In this document: piece by piece, positions 49,537 to 58,515 of the stretch | Layout of the letters: each line of letters opens with the position of its first letter | How positions within the stretch are numbered: the stretch's first letter is position 1 | Source: Acidiparvus fluvialis | GTDB taxonomy: Bacteria > Acidobacteriota > Holophagae > Holophagales > Holophagaceae | Reading direction: 5' to 3' | Length of the DNA: 64,000 nucleotides | Assembly (NCBI GenBank): GCA_041263285.1 | Contig: JBFSVS010000002.1 | Location: 28,156 to 92,155, forward strand | The notes under the pieces: model-generated | Told to the model about the DNA's origin: nothing | Seen by the model: only the letters and a program-made list of their open reading frames with translations | The model's database searches: none | Position numbers and translations under genes: made by a program

Positions 49537-51195
49537 ATGTACAATAAAGACTTTTTACATCAATTAAAAAAATCTCTTCCCGCCGAAGATTCAACGGATA
49601 AGTTGCGACAAGCAAAATTCAAAACCTCATCCGGAATACCCCTCAAAGATATTTATTCACCTTTAGATTTATCTGAACTTGATTATAAAAAGCATATTGG
49701 ATGGCCTGGTCAATATCCTTTCACGAGACACGTCCATCGATCCGGATATCGAGGAAAACTTTGGACTATGCGACAGTATGCAGGTTTCGGCTCTGCCTCG
49801 GAAAGTAATAGTCGGTATAAGTATTTACTCAGTCAGGGAACAACTGGCTTGAGTGTTGCTTTTGACCTACCAACTCAAATAGGTCTCGACCCCGATAACG
49901 AGATGTCCCTAGGTGAGGTAGGTAAAGTAGGGGTGAGCATCTGCTCATTACGAGATATGCGAACACTTTTTGCTGATATCCCACTCGAAAAAGTCAGTAC
50001 AAGTATGACGATTAACGCACCCGCAGCAATCTTATTCTCCATGTATTTGGCCCTCGCTAAAGAAAAAGGTATTCCATGGAAAAACCTAAATGGGACGACC
50101 CAAAATGATATTTTGAAGGAATATATGGCCCGGGGAACATATATTTTTCCGCCTACACCTAGCCTAAGACTCGCAACAGATTTAATTGCTTTTTGTTCAA
50201 AGGAAGTACCCCAGTGGAATCCTATATCTGTTTCTGGCTATCACATACGTGAGGCAGGTTGCACTGCGGCGCAAGAAATAGCTTTCACATTAGCGGATGG
50301 AATTGCGTATGTCGATGCGGTCCTTAAATCTGGGCTTAATATCGACGATTTTGCATCAAGGATTTCTTTTTTCTTTAATGGACACAATCAATTTTTTGAA
50401 GAAGTAGCCAAATTTCGAGCTGCACGAAGGATGTGGGCGAATATTATCAAAGATCGATTTGGTTCAAATAATCCTAAATCTCAAATGATGAGATTCCATA
50501 CCCAAACTGCGGGAAGCACCCTAACAGCTCAACAGCCCGATAACAACGTGGTCCGGACGGCATTACAGGCTTTTGCAGCGATTTGCGGAGGTACTCAATC
50601 GCTTCACACCAATGGTCGAGACGAAGCCCTCGCTCTCCCTTCTGAGAAAAGCGCTCAAATTGCACTTCGAACACAACAAATACTTGCCTATGAAACCAAA
50701 GCAGCCGATGTTGTTGATCCCTTGGCAGGAAGTTATTTGATCGAACACCTTACGGATGAACTTGAAAAACTCGCTTATGAAATCATTGCGAAAATTGACG
50801 ATCTAGGTGGTATGAATATTGCTATCGAAAAAGGCTATCCTCAGAGAGAAATACAGAATGCTGCGTATCAGTACCAGATGTCTTTACAAAGCAATGATGA
50901 AATTATCGTTGGAGTCAATCAGTTCGTGAATACCCAAGACTCTGAGGGACTAGAATTAATGAAAATGGATACAAAACTCAGCGATCAGCGATCCCAAGAG
51001 ATAGCGTCCTACAAAAGGACACGTTTTATGCCTCCTATTTTAGAGGCTCTCAAGCGAATAAACAGTGCTGCCCAAGGGCATGAGAATTTATTACCCCACA
51101 TTATCGCTGCTGTTGAACTCGAAGCTACCGTAGGCGAAATTTCTGATGTGCTGAGAGATGTTTTTGGCGAACATCAGGAGAAACTCATTTTATAA
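49537..51195 (+). CDS. Methylmalonyl-CoA mutase, catalytic (large) subunit, split type
   Basis: TIM-barrel subunit that isomerises methylmalonyl-CoA and succinyl-CoA. 552 residues: YPFTRHVHRSGYRGKLWTMRQYAGFGSA, then GLSVAFDLPTQIGLDPDN, NGTTQNDILKEYMARGT, SVSGYHIREAGCTAAQE, RMWANIIKDRFG, RFHTQTAGSTLTAQQP and GGTQSLHTNGRDEALALP. The C-terminal cobalamin domain is missing, supplied by the 133-residue protein at 30901. No epimerase or MeaB/ArgK chaperone is adjacent. Product pathway is propionate or branched-chain amino acid degradation, or ethylmalonyl-type routes. ftsW follows after 12 bp and may be co-transcribed. Confidence 0.95.
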   Translation: MYNKDFLHQLKKSLPAEDSTDKLRQAKFKTSSGIPLKDIYSPLDLSELDYKKHIGWPGQYPFTRHVHRSGYRGKLWTMRQYAGFGSASESNSRYKYLLSQGTTGLSVAFDLPTQIGLDPDNEMSLGEVGKVGVSICSLRDMRTLFADIPLEKVSTSMTINAPAAILFSMYLALAKEKGIPWKNLNGTTQNDILKEYMARGTYIFPPTPSLRLATDLIAFCSKEVPQWNPISVSGYHIREAGCTAAQEIAFTLADGIAYVDAVLKSGLNIDDFASRISFFFNGHNQFFEEVAKFRAARRMWANIIKDRFGSNNPKSQMMRFHTQTAGSTLTAQQPDNNVVRTALQAFAAICGGTQSLHTNGRDEALALPSEKSAQIALRTQQILAYETKAADVVDPLAGSYLIEHLTDELEKLAYEIIAKIDDLGGMNIAIEKGYPQREIQNAAYQYQMSLQSNDEIIVGVNQFVNTQDSEGLELMKMDTKLSDQRSQEIASYKRTRFMPPILEALKRINSAAQGHENLLPHIIAAVELEATVGEISDVLRDVFGEHQEKLIL

Positions 51196-51207
51196 ATCAG
51201 GAAAACT

Positions 51208-52380
51208 ATGACTAAACCTTCTTTACCTATAGTACGAGTCGATAAACTTTTGGTCGTTTATGTGCTGCTATCCGTTTTTTTTGGATTATGGATGGTTTAC
51301 AGTTCAACTGCTTTTCGCATGGATGAATCAGGTCTTGACTCGTCTATTTTAAATCTTCTCCGATTCGATTTTGGAAAGCAAGTAATCGGGGTATTCCTAG
51401 GAGGATGCTCAGCTATATATCTTTCATCTCTTGATCCTGAATCAACCTACCGAAATCAAAAGTATGTTTTCGCACTCCTGCTCATTTCTGTTGTACTTCT
51501 TATTCTTGTCAAGATCCTAGGAGTTACCGCAAATGGAGCTAAGCGTTGGCTAGCTCTTCCTGGTTTTACTCTCCAACCCTCTGAGCTTTTTAAGCCTGTT
51601 GCGGCAATTCTTACCGCTTTTCTAGTTACCAAAGAGAATCATCCACTAGGCGTCCATCAAACCAAAGATTGGATTTTTGTATCCAAGTTAGTTGGCCTCT
51701 TTATTATTCCTCTCCTTTTAATCAACAATCAACCCGATCTGGGAACAGTTATCACCATTACGGCTGTCATTTTGGGTGTTCTTTTTTATTCGGGTCTTCA
51801 TCGGAACGTCTTTCTAACAATGAGTGGTTTAGCCTTAGGTGCTTTCACTTATGCCATTATTTCCTCTCCCTTCAGGCTTATGCGAGTTAAAAATTGGTGG
51901 TCAGCAATTCAAGATCCTCTCAATATCAACGATCCCTCAGGATCAGGTCATCAGATTAAGCAGGCACTCATTGCCGTGGGCAATGGCGGAGTTTTCGGTG
52001 TAGGCCCTGGAGCCGGACGTCAAAAACTCTACTTTCTTCCTGAATCTCATACGGATTATATTTTTGCAGTGATTGGAGAAGAACTCGGCTTGATAGGCTC
52101 GCTATTGGTCGGCGGACTCTTTTTTCTAATCATGAGCCGGTGCTTCAAAACTATATCGCACGCCACTACCCCATTCCTAAAATCTCTTGCCCTTGGGCTA
52201 ACTCTCTTGCTTATTGTTCAAGCTCTGGTCAACATCAGTGTTGTTTTGAGTCTTTTTCCCAGCAAGGGGATTCCCTTACCGTTTATCTCTTATGGAGCTA
52301 ACAGCGCCATCTCAAGCCTTATTTGTGTCGGTATTCTCTTGGGAATTTCGAAACGAACTCACGATAGTTCTTTATCCTAG
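51208..52380 (+). CDS. ftsW: FtsW/RodA-family SEDS glycosyltransferase, probably FtsW
   Basis: Peptidoglycan polymerase of about ten membrane spans, 390 residues. Landmarks: NGAKRWLALPGFTLQPSELFK, the extracellular loop and QIKQALIAVGNGGVFGVGPG, QKLYFLPESHTDYIFAVIGEELGLIG, and the C-terminal FPSKGIPLPFISYGANS, which fits FtsW (G.TLPF.SYGGSS) rather than RodA. It lies 8.5 kb from the dcw cluster, downstream of the mutase with 12 bp between them. It overlaps the convergent DUF2344 gene by 9 bp. It partners the class B PBP at 35277. Confidence 0.92.
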   Translation: MTKPSLPIVRVDKLLVVYVLLSVFFGLWMVYSSTAFRMDESGLDSSILNLLRFDFGKQVIGVFLGGCSAIYLSSLDPESTYRNQKYVFALLLISVVLLILVKILGVTANGAKRWLALPGFTLQPSELFKPVAAILTAFLVTKENHPLGVHQTKDWIFVSKLVGLFIIPLLLINNQPDLGTVITITAVILGVLFYSGLHRNVFLTMSGLALGAFTYAIISSPFRLMRVKNWWSAIQDPLNINDPSGSGHQIKQALIAVGNGGVFGVGPGAGRQKLYFLPESHTDYIFAVIGEELGLIGSLLVGGLFFLIMSRCFKTISHATTPFLKSLALGLTLLLIVQALVNISVVLSLFPSKGIPLPFISYGANSAISSLICVGILLGISKRTHDSSLS

Positions 52381-53469
52381 GGTAATGTAGTCATCGTCTT
52401 CATCATTACGGTGAGCGATTGATGAATCGTCGTCTAAAATGGTCGCATCCTCATATATATTTTTAAGTTTTCTACTAAACTTATCGGATTGTTTGAGTCT
52501 TATGTCTTCATTAAGGGTTAGCGAGGTACGGCCTAAGCCCCTAATTTGATTACTCTCAATGCCTAACACTTGAGCGATAGATCTGAGAGGGTTAGGAGAA
52601 TGGAGATAGGTGAGATCAGTCGACCAGACTAAGGCATCACTTTGGATTCTGAGATCATAGATCACCAATCTAAGATCGCATATTGATTCCCTACCGTTCG
52701 GACTCGCTAACATAAAAGTTGTACTTGAATAAAAATCTTGAATTCGTTTTACTATCGACTCTTTGCTAATGATGGACTCGTCAATTGTCCATAACCAATG
52801 GCCACATGATGCCAACTCGCTAATGGAGGAAGCAAAAGTGGGAATACGTGCACAGCTTTTGACCATTAAGCCCGAGGGTAGCCGCATGCTCAACCGCCCC
52901 AGAAACTCTTTTTCGGAGATGGGTAATTCGTAACGACACTGAAAGTCGATGAATTCGTTTAACCCCGTAGCCCCTGGAGCCAGCAACGGTGCTAATTCAA
53001 TCATGGGTTTAGGATGTTTACTAAAATCATATTTGAATAAAACACCTACACTTTGAAAAGCGCGAAGAAATATCCTCTGAAGTTCAGGCGTTCCCAAGAT
53101 TGCAACAAGGCTTCCTTTTGCATATGTAAGACGGTAGCGATATGTGGGTTCTTCTTCAGGGTGTATTGCTCTTTTGCGTCGGTGTCGAATCAGGAGTTCG
53201 TCAAGGTAATTTATAGAACTCCTCACGCTAGGATTATGAGCGCTATTGCGGAATAACTCGGCGCACTCCTCGAGAAGACCCTCTTTTTCTATTTGGTCAA
53301 AAAGGACGGGTAATTTCTCAAGGGAGTTCGCATCCAAAATTCTTTTAACCTCGATTAGTAAAGGTGCCCATTTAAATGGTTCCCCTGCAGCTTTCAAAAT
53401 CTCGTTGAGCAACTGCTTACGTTCAAGGGCACTCTGCGGAATCTCTGGTAAAGCCATGTTTTTCAGCAT
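52372..53469 (-). CDS. DUF2344 (radical-SAM-linked) domain protein with N-terminal helical extension
   Basis: 365 residues. From about residue 108 the sequence follows the DUF2344/TIGR03936 pattern: YRYRLTYAKGSLVAILGTPELQRIFLRAF, then KYDFSKHPKPMIELAPLLAPGATGLNEFIDF and FLGRLSMRLPSGLMVKS. In most genomes this domain is fused or adjacent to a B12/radical-SAM protein of unknown function and often near RNase E/G; here neither is adjacent. The N-terminal ~100 residues are helical and charged, and the tail is acidic (DDDSSIAHRNDEDDDY). A later Met at 53457 is an equally good start. The role is unknown. Confidence 0.72.
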   Translation of the reverse strand: MLKNMALPEIPQSALERKQLLNEILKAAGEPFKWAPLLIEVKRILDANSLEKLPVLFDQIEKEGLLEECAELFRNSAHNPSVRSSINYLDELLIRHRRKRAIHPEEEPTYRYRLTYAKGSLVAILGTPELQRIFLRAFQSVGVLFKYDFSKHPKPMIELAPLLAPGATGLNEFIDFQCRYELPISEKEFLGRLSMRLPSGLMVKSCARIPTFASSISELASCGHWLWTIDESIISKESIVKRIQDFYSSTTFMLASPNGRESICDLRLVIYDLRIQSDALVWSTDLTYLHSPNPLRSIAQVLGIESNQIRGLGRTSLTLNEDIRLKQSDKFSRKLKNIYEDATILDDDSSIAHRNDEDDDYITLG

Positions 53470-53635
53470 ATAGAACTTAAACCTTTTTGGGGAGTTTTGA
53501 ACAAAATTTGTGTATATCTCTCAAAAATATAAAAAAAAACATTGATACTCTAGGGTGAGCTACTTTGACCCCTTTTTCGGGCATTCGGATTATTTAGGCT
53601 ATGGTTTTAGCTCTGTCTGTATAAGGATTATGGAT

Positions 53636-54352
53636 ATGAGTCTTTCTAGCCTTTATCCCCCCAGCCCCACGGGTGAACCAACGCTAAAATCGAGGGTTTT
53701 AGGGGAATTAACCAAGAGAGAAGATACCTTACAGGGCTTCCATTGGAAAATCTTTCTTCTAAAGGACGCCTCCCTTGTGGGTGACCCGGTGCCAATGCAC
53801 AATGCTTATGGTCGGAGTGCCTTATTTCGGGCAAATGAAGTTGTTATTAGGCCCTATCGAAGGGGCGGATCTCTTCGATTTATCAATAAAGATTGTTACC
53901 TCTCTCCTAAGCGATTTCATAATGAATGGCTCATTCACTCAAGGCTCTATCGTGAGGGTTTTCCGACGACCAAGCCTTTAGGATACGCTTACCGATCAAT
54001 AGGATTCGGCTTATATAAAGGCCTCTATTTTTCTGAAAGTGCGCCTGCGAAGCCTTGGCCCTCTTCATGGGCCCTCAACAAGGATGAAGCCTCCGGTTTA
54101 GTTAATGGCCTTCTAAGTCTATGCAAAAGGGGTATTTGGAGTCCAGATCTCAATGCCTCGAATATCCTCAAAGATCCGTTGATGGGCATCCTTTTCATAG
54201 ATTGGGACATGGCTGGAGTCTCGGCCCTGAAGCCTCAACAGCTTCTAGATCGCTACAAAAGTCGCTTATTGAGGAGTCTTGAAAAATTAGGGGCCCCTTC
54301 CGAGATTCAATCAATAATAAGGGATATATCTTGGATGAATACGTATGATTGA
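53636..54352 (+). CDS. LPS core kinase, KdkA/WaaP-like
   Basis: Protein-kinase-like fold enzyme that phosphorylates Kdo or heptose of the LPS inner core. About 238 residues: ANEVVIRPYRRGGSLRFINKDCYL at the N-lobe, then LCKRGIWSPDLNASNILKDP (the catalytic HxDxxxxN-type loop, here SPDLNASN) and ILFIDWDMAG (metal-binding DxD, DFG equivalent). ATG 53636 has AAGGA eight bases upstream; the frame to 53555 (GTG) is unlikely. Exact acceptor is not decidable. It overlaps the next gene by 8 bp, joining it to the molybdenum cluster by position only. Confidence 0.82.
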   Translation: MSLSSLYPPSPTGEPTLKSRVLGELTKREDTLQGFHWKIFLLKDASLVGDPVPMHNAYGRSALFRANEVVIRPYRRGGSLRFINKDCYLSPKRFHNEWLIHSRLYREGFPTTKPLGYAYRSIGFGLYKGLYFSESAPAKPWPSSWALNKDEASGLVNGLLSLCKRGIWSPDLNASNILKDPLMGILFIDWDMAGVSALKPQQLLDRYKSRLLRSLEKLGAPSEIQSIIRDISWMNTYD

Positions 54353-54806
54353 TCTGAACTTAAACGAAAAAACTTTCAAGATCGACGCTCCTGATGAAAT
54401 GCCACTCCTATGGGTATTAAGAGATGTTCTTGGAATGACGGGAACTAAATTTGGTTGCGGTGTAGGAGTTTGCGCTACTTGCACAATCTTAGAGAATGGA
54501 AAAGCTGTGATGGCCTGCCAAATCACGCTAGAAAAAACTAAAGGAAATCGCTATACCACTATTGAGGGCTTGAGTAAGGACGGCGATCATCCCGTTCAAA
54601 AGGCATGGGTTCAATGCGACGTTGCACAGTGTGGCTATTGTCAGCCAGGCATGATTATGGAGGCCTGCTCATTGCTAGGTGAAGTTTCAAGCCCAAGCGA
54701 GTCGGCTATCAATAAAGCTTTCTCTAATCATATTTGTCGTTGTGGAACGTATCCAAGAATCAAGCAAGCCATGAGCCTTCTTGTCAATAGTGGCAAAAAA
54801 GAATGA
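54345..54806 (+). CDS. 2Fe-2S subunit of a molybdenum hydroxylase (IorA-like)
   Basis: 153 residues with two [2Fe-2S] clusters: plant-ferredoxin type Cys in KFGCGVGVCATCTILENGK followed by the fourth Cys in MACQ, and the alpha-helical cluster in QCGYCQPGMIMEA and HICRCGTYPRIKQAM. It passes electrons from the Mo centre in the next gene. The layout (small FeS subunit, large Mo subunit with Tat signal, no FAD subunit) is that of isoquinoline 1-oxidoreductase IorAB. Its end overlaps the large subunit by 4 bp (ATGA). Electron acceptor probably a cytochrome, encoded elsewhere. Confidence 0.94.
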   Translation: MIDLNLNEKTFKIDAPDEMPLLWVLRDVLGMTGTKFGCGVGVCATCTILENGKAVMACQITLEKTKGNRYTTIEGLSKDGDHPVQKAWVQCDVAQCGYCQPGMIMEACSLLGEVSSPSESAINKAFSNHICRCGTYPRIKQAMSLLVNSGKKE

Positions 54807-56917
54807 AACGTCGAACCTTTCTTTACTCTTCTTCTGCGCTAGGAGCATCGGTTATGGGTCTAAAACCTATGGGTTTAGATGAAAAGGCAAAAGAAATTCT
54901 TATCTATCAGCCGAATCCGCTCGTTTCGGTTCAATCGGACGGAAAAATTCTCATAACTGTTACCAAATCAGAAATGGGTCAGGGCGTGCGAACGTCGATG
55001 CCAATGATTTTGGCTGAAGAGATGGGAGTTGACCCTGCCATCTTTATCCTTCAGCAAGCATCCCCGAGTTCTAAATATAAGGGAATAAGCCTTGGAACTG
55101 GAGGAAGTACTAGTCTTAAAACAATGTGGACTCCACTGCGTAAAGCTGGCCTAGAAGTCAAGGACGGTTTATTGAGGGCGGCTGAGATCTTTTTTGGGGT
55201 CAATCGTGATCAGCTCTCGATTCGTGGATCATCAGTGGTGACTAAAGATGGACGTTCGGTATCTTTTGGTGATTTAGTACCCATTGCGGTAAAGCTTGAA
55301 CCTAATAAATACTTAGAGCCGCTTAAGAAAGTTTCGTCTAGAAACTATCTAGGGAAGGACCGAAAAAGGGTCGATGCTCCTGCAATTGTTAATGGTTCAG
55401 CTCGATACGGTATCGACATGAGGCCTAAAGCATTAAAGTTTGCTGCCATAAAACGTCCACCGGTATGGGGTAACACCCTTAAAAGCTTTGATGCAACGGT
55501 TACCCTATCTGTTCCTGGCGTTCGTCGAGTCGAAGTAATTACCGCAGGGGTAGCTGTGGTAGCCGATAATTCATATGCGGCTTTTTTGGGCAGAGAAAAA
55601 CTTAAAGTTAGATGGAATAGCGGACCCCATACCGCTTTTGATAGCGACGATTACCAAAGGCAATTAACGCAAAACCTTGAATCTCCTGGGAAGGTAGCCC
55701 GAAAAGATGGTGTCTATCCCGAGCCTCATAATGATTTTAAAACAATAGAGGCCACATATTCTTTCCCGTTTCATGCTCACGCACCCCTTGAGCCTATGAA
55801 CGCGACAGCTCATGTTACCCAGACAGAAACACATGTATGGGTCGGCTCACAGTGGCCCGATGCTATCGTTCCTCTAGCCTCTAAGATAACCAGTCACCCC
55901 CAGGAAAAAGTAAACGTTCATGTTCCCCTACTAGGTGGAGGGTTTGGCCGAAGATCAGCTCCCGATCCGGCTTTGGAGGTGATTGAATTGGCCAATATTC
56001 TTAAAACACCAGTTCAAATCATTTGGGATCGAGCCGACGATCTTCGCGGTGGTTATTATCATCCCGCATCTATCCATGGAATGTCAGCTTTACTTAATCC
56101 AAGCAAGCAGGAAGCACTGTATTACTCTCATAAAGTTTCTTCTCCAAGTATTTTGAGAAGCAGTAATCCTAAATCTCCTGATCTAGCCGTTGTTAATACT
56201 GAACTTCTCGGTGCCCGAGATGTGCCCTATGGTATCGATGCTGTTGAGATTTCATACCATGAGCTTCCCCTTCATATTCCTTTATGGTGGTGGAGGGCGA
56301 TACAGTTTGTCCCTAATATTTATGCTCGCGAGTGTTTCATAGATGAAATTGCCCTCTCTTTAGATCGTGACCCACTCGAGTATCGGCAATCCCTATTGAG
56401 TAAATCTATTCAAGATCCAGCACTACTTGAAAGATTAATGAATGTGATTTCGATAGCTAAAGAAAAATCTAACTGGCCAAATCCCTCTAGAAAAAATCGA
56501 GCACTAGGGGTCGCATGTATGGATTATGAAGGAACTACCGTGGTTCAAGTAGCGGAAGTCTCTGTTTCTAAAAAACGTTTCAAAATCCATAAGATCTATA
56601 CCGTTATTGACTGTGGGCTCGTTGTTAATCCTTTGGGCGTCAACGCTCAAGTGGAAGGCGCCATAGTCTGGGCTCTGTCCGCTCTAAAGTCCCAGATACA
56701 TTTCAAAAAAGGTCGAGTAGTTGAGAAGAACTATAAAGAATATCCCGTCTTACGTTACTCAGAGATGCCCGAAGTCAACACTACGATCGTTGATTCAGAT
56801 AGGAATCCTCAAGGAGTTGGAGAACCTCCAGTGCCGTGTGTAATTCCTGCTGTCCTAAATGCTATCGCTAGAGCCGGTGGCCCAAGGTACAGGTCCCTAC
56901 CAATTACAAAGCGATGA
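54803..56917 (+). CDS. Molybdopterin-binding subunit of a molybdenum hydroxylase (IorB-like), Tat-exported
   Basis: 704 residues. The N-terminus MKRRTFLYSSSALGASVMG is a twin-arginine signal (RRTFL), so the folded holoenzyme is exported by TatAC, encoded at 7.0-8.1 kb. The Mo-cofactor domain has SEMGQGVRTSMPMILAEE, GTGGSTSLKTMW, NGSARYGIDMRPKALKFAAI, PLLGGGFGRRSAPDPALE, and near the C-terminus PQGVGEPPVPCVIPAVLNAI with the Gly-Glu catalytic pair (VGEPP). Related enzymes oxidise N-heterocycles or aldehydes; the substrate here is unknown. Followed by xdhC (ATGA overlap), which matures the cofactor. Confidence 0.93.
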   Translation: MKRRTFLYSSSALGASVMGLKPMGLDEKAKEILIYQPNPLVSVQSDGKILITVTKSEMGQGVRTSMPMILAEEMGVDPAIFILQQASPSSKYKGISLGTGGSTSLKTMWTPLRKAGLEVKDGLLRAAEIFFGVNRDQLSIRGSSVVTKDGRSVSFGDLVPIAVKLEPNKYLEPLKKVSSRNYLGKDRKRVDAPAIVNGSARYGIDMRPKALKFAAIKRPPVWGNTLKSFDATVTLSVPGVRRVEVITAGVAVVADNSYAAFLGREKLKVRWNSGPHTAFDSDDYQRQLTQNLESPGKVARKDGVYPEPHNDFKTIEATYSFPFHAHAPLEPMNATAHVTQTETHVWVGSQWPDAIVPLASKITSHPQEKVNVHVPLLGGGFGRRSAPDPALEVIELANILKTPVQIIWDRADDLRGGYYHPASIHGMSALLNPSKQEALYYSHKVSSPSILRSSNPKSPDLAVVNTELLGARDVPYGIDAVEISYHELPLHIPLWWWRAIQFVPNIYARECFIDEIALSLDRDPLEYRQSLLSKSIQDPALLERLMNVISIAKEKSNWPNPSRKNRALGVACMDYEGTTVVQVAEVSVSKKRFKIHKIYTVIDCGLVVNPLGVNAQVEGAIVWALSALKSQIHFKKGRVVEKNYKEYPVLRYSEMPEVNTTIVDSDRNPQGVGEPPVPCVIPAVLNAIARAGGPRYRSLPITKR

Positions 56918-57873
56918 AAGAACATCAGACCCTAAGAGCTGTTTTAAAATCGACCGAACTGCCCCTTGTGCTAGCGACACTATGCAAAAAGGTCGGTTCT
57001 TCGTATCGGGGAATAGGCGCCCGGTTGGTTTCGGATGGGACTAGGATCTTGTCAGGGTCAATTAGTGGAGGATGTATCGAAGCTGACTTGGTCCTGAAAG
57101 CGAAAGACCTGCTTAAGACTAGACAAAGTCAACTTATCAGTTATGACTTAACAAGTGAAGCCGAGGATCCCTTTGGTTATGGGATGGGTTGTGATGGAAC
57201 TATTTCCGTTCTACTTCAAGATTCATTTCAATTCGAGCCATACTGCCAGGCGATTGATTTGGCATGTAAAAACAGACAGGAAGTTTATCTGACGACTAAT
57301 CTCACCGAAGGTTCAAATTTAGGAGAACAAAAGATCTTTTATAAAAAGCCTGACGAAGATTCAGAAATTCTACTCGAGCAATTTACTCCACCTATTTCGT
57401 TGGTACTTTTTGGGGGGGGAAGGGACGCCGAGCCCTTTATAGGTGTTGCAAGTATTTTAGGTTGGCACGTTTACCTCTGCGACTATCGGAAAGGCCATCT
57501 CCCGGAAGATTTAAGATCCCCCTGTGTAACAGCTATTCATGGGTCACCCCAGCAGATTATTCAGCAAGTTCCTTTTGATAAATCGACGGCCTTTGTCGCT
57601 ATGACACATCAACTCGGAATGGATATAGAAATGGTCTCTGAAGTGATGAAAACCGAGTCCTTTTATATCGGCCTTATGGGCCATCGGCAACGCCTGAGGG
57701 ACTTATCGCTTACTGGCTTAAAACAAGATGGACGACTCTATTCTCCAATTGGACTTGACCTGGGAGCAAGGGAACCCTCTCAAATTGCTTTATCTCTTTG
57801 CTCTGAGATTTTGGCTATCTATAACGGCACTAAGGGGAGTTCATTGAGTGCTATCTCGAAAATAAATCTGTGA
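56914..57873 (+). CDS. XdhC/CoxF-family molybdenum-cofactor insertion protein
   Basis: Binds and delivers the sulfurated molybdopterin to xanthine-dehydrogenase-type enzymes. 319 residues: N-terminal XdhC domain with LATLCKKVGSSYRGIGARLV, SGSISGGCIEADLV and YDLTSEAEDPFGYGMGCDGTISVLL, then the Rossmann-like CoxI domain with LVLFGGGRDAEPF, STAFVAMTHQLGMDIEM and YIGLMGHRQRL. Overlaps both neighbours by 4 bp. Clustered with IorAB-like and MobA-like genes, consistent with dedicated maturation. Confidence 0.93.
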   Translation: MKEHQTLRAVLKSTELPLVLATLCKKVGSSYRGIGARLVSDGTRILSGSISGGCIEADLVLKAKDLLKTRQSQLISYDLTSEAEDPFGYGMGCDGTISVLLQDSFQFEPYCQAIDLACKNRQEVYLTTNLTEGSNLGEQKIFYKKPDEDSEILLEQFTPPISLVLFGGGRDAEPFIGVASILGWHVYLCDYRKGHLPEDLRSPCVTAIHGSPQQIIQQVPFDKSTAFVAMTHQLGMDIEMVSEVMKTESFYIGLMGHRQRLRDLSLTGLKQDGRLYSPIGLDLGAREPSQIALSLCSEILAIYNGTKGSSLSAISKINL

Positions 57874-58490
57874 GTGAGCGCAAATCGGATTTTTCTGTCG
57901 CCGTATTAGCTGCAGGACAGGGCCATAGACTCGGGTACCCCAAATGTTTAATGCGCCGAGGTGATGAGTATCTACTTCTAGATCTACTTGAGCAAGCGAG
58001 CGGAATTAATCCTAGTGAAATCATTGTTATTCTTGGAGCAGGAGAAAACATTATTAAGCCCATGTTACCTCAATGGTCCCGGATTATTGTAAACCACCAG
58101 TGGCATGAAGGCATGAGCAGTAGTATCCGATTAGCCCTTAAAGCAACGAATCAAAAATCCTCAGGCGTCCTTCTCATGTCGTGTGATCAGATCCTAATTC
58201 GAACACATCATTTGGAGCGAATCACATCCCTATTGCCCCGATATGATTCAAGAACAGCCTGTATCGCATCCTCCTACAATGAAACCTTCGGGATCCCCTG
58301 TTTTATTGGCGCCAAACACTTTTCACAATTCGACAACCTCCATGGAGATCAAGGAGCTAAATCAATATTAAAAACCCTCAATCCGTTTCTGGTTCCTATC
58401 GAGGAGGCTTTTTACGATGTCGACACTCCTGATGATTTGAAATTCATTCTCCAAAAGAAGAGGGCTTTATTCGACGATAATGAGAGATAA
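57870..58490 (+). CDS. Molybdenum-cofactor cytidylyltransferase-like NTP transferase (MocA/MobA family)
   Basis: Transfers CMP or GMP to Mo-molybdopterin. 206 residues: nucleotide-binding AVLAAGQGHRLGYPKCLMRRGDEYLL (variant of LAAGxSxRmGxpK), LLMSCDQILI (metal-binding D), and GDQGAKSILKTL near the end. For xanthine-oxidase-family enzymes the cytidylyl form (MocA) is expected; guanylyl transfer is less likely. It starts at GTG 57870, overlapping the xdhC stop as GTGA. Confidence 0.88.
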   Translation: MSERKSDFSVAVLAAGQGHRLGYPKCLMRRGDEYLLLDLLEQASGINPSEIIVILGAGENIIKPMLPQWSRIIVNHQWHEGMSSSIRLALKATNQKSSGVLLMSCDQILIRTHHLERITSLLPRYDSRTACIASSYNETFGIPCFIGAKHFSQFDNLHGDQGAKSILKTLNPFLVPIEEAFYDVDTPDDLKFILQKKRALFDDNER

Positions 58491-58515
58491 TAGAAGACCA
58501 ACTACAAGGTAACTT

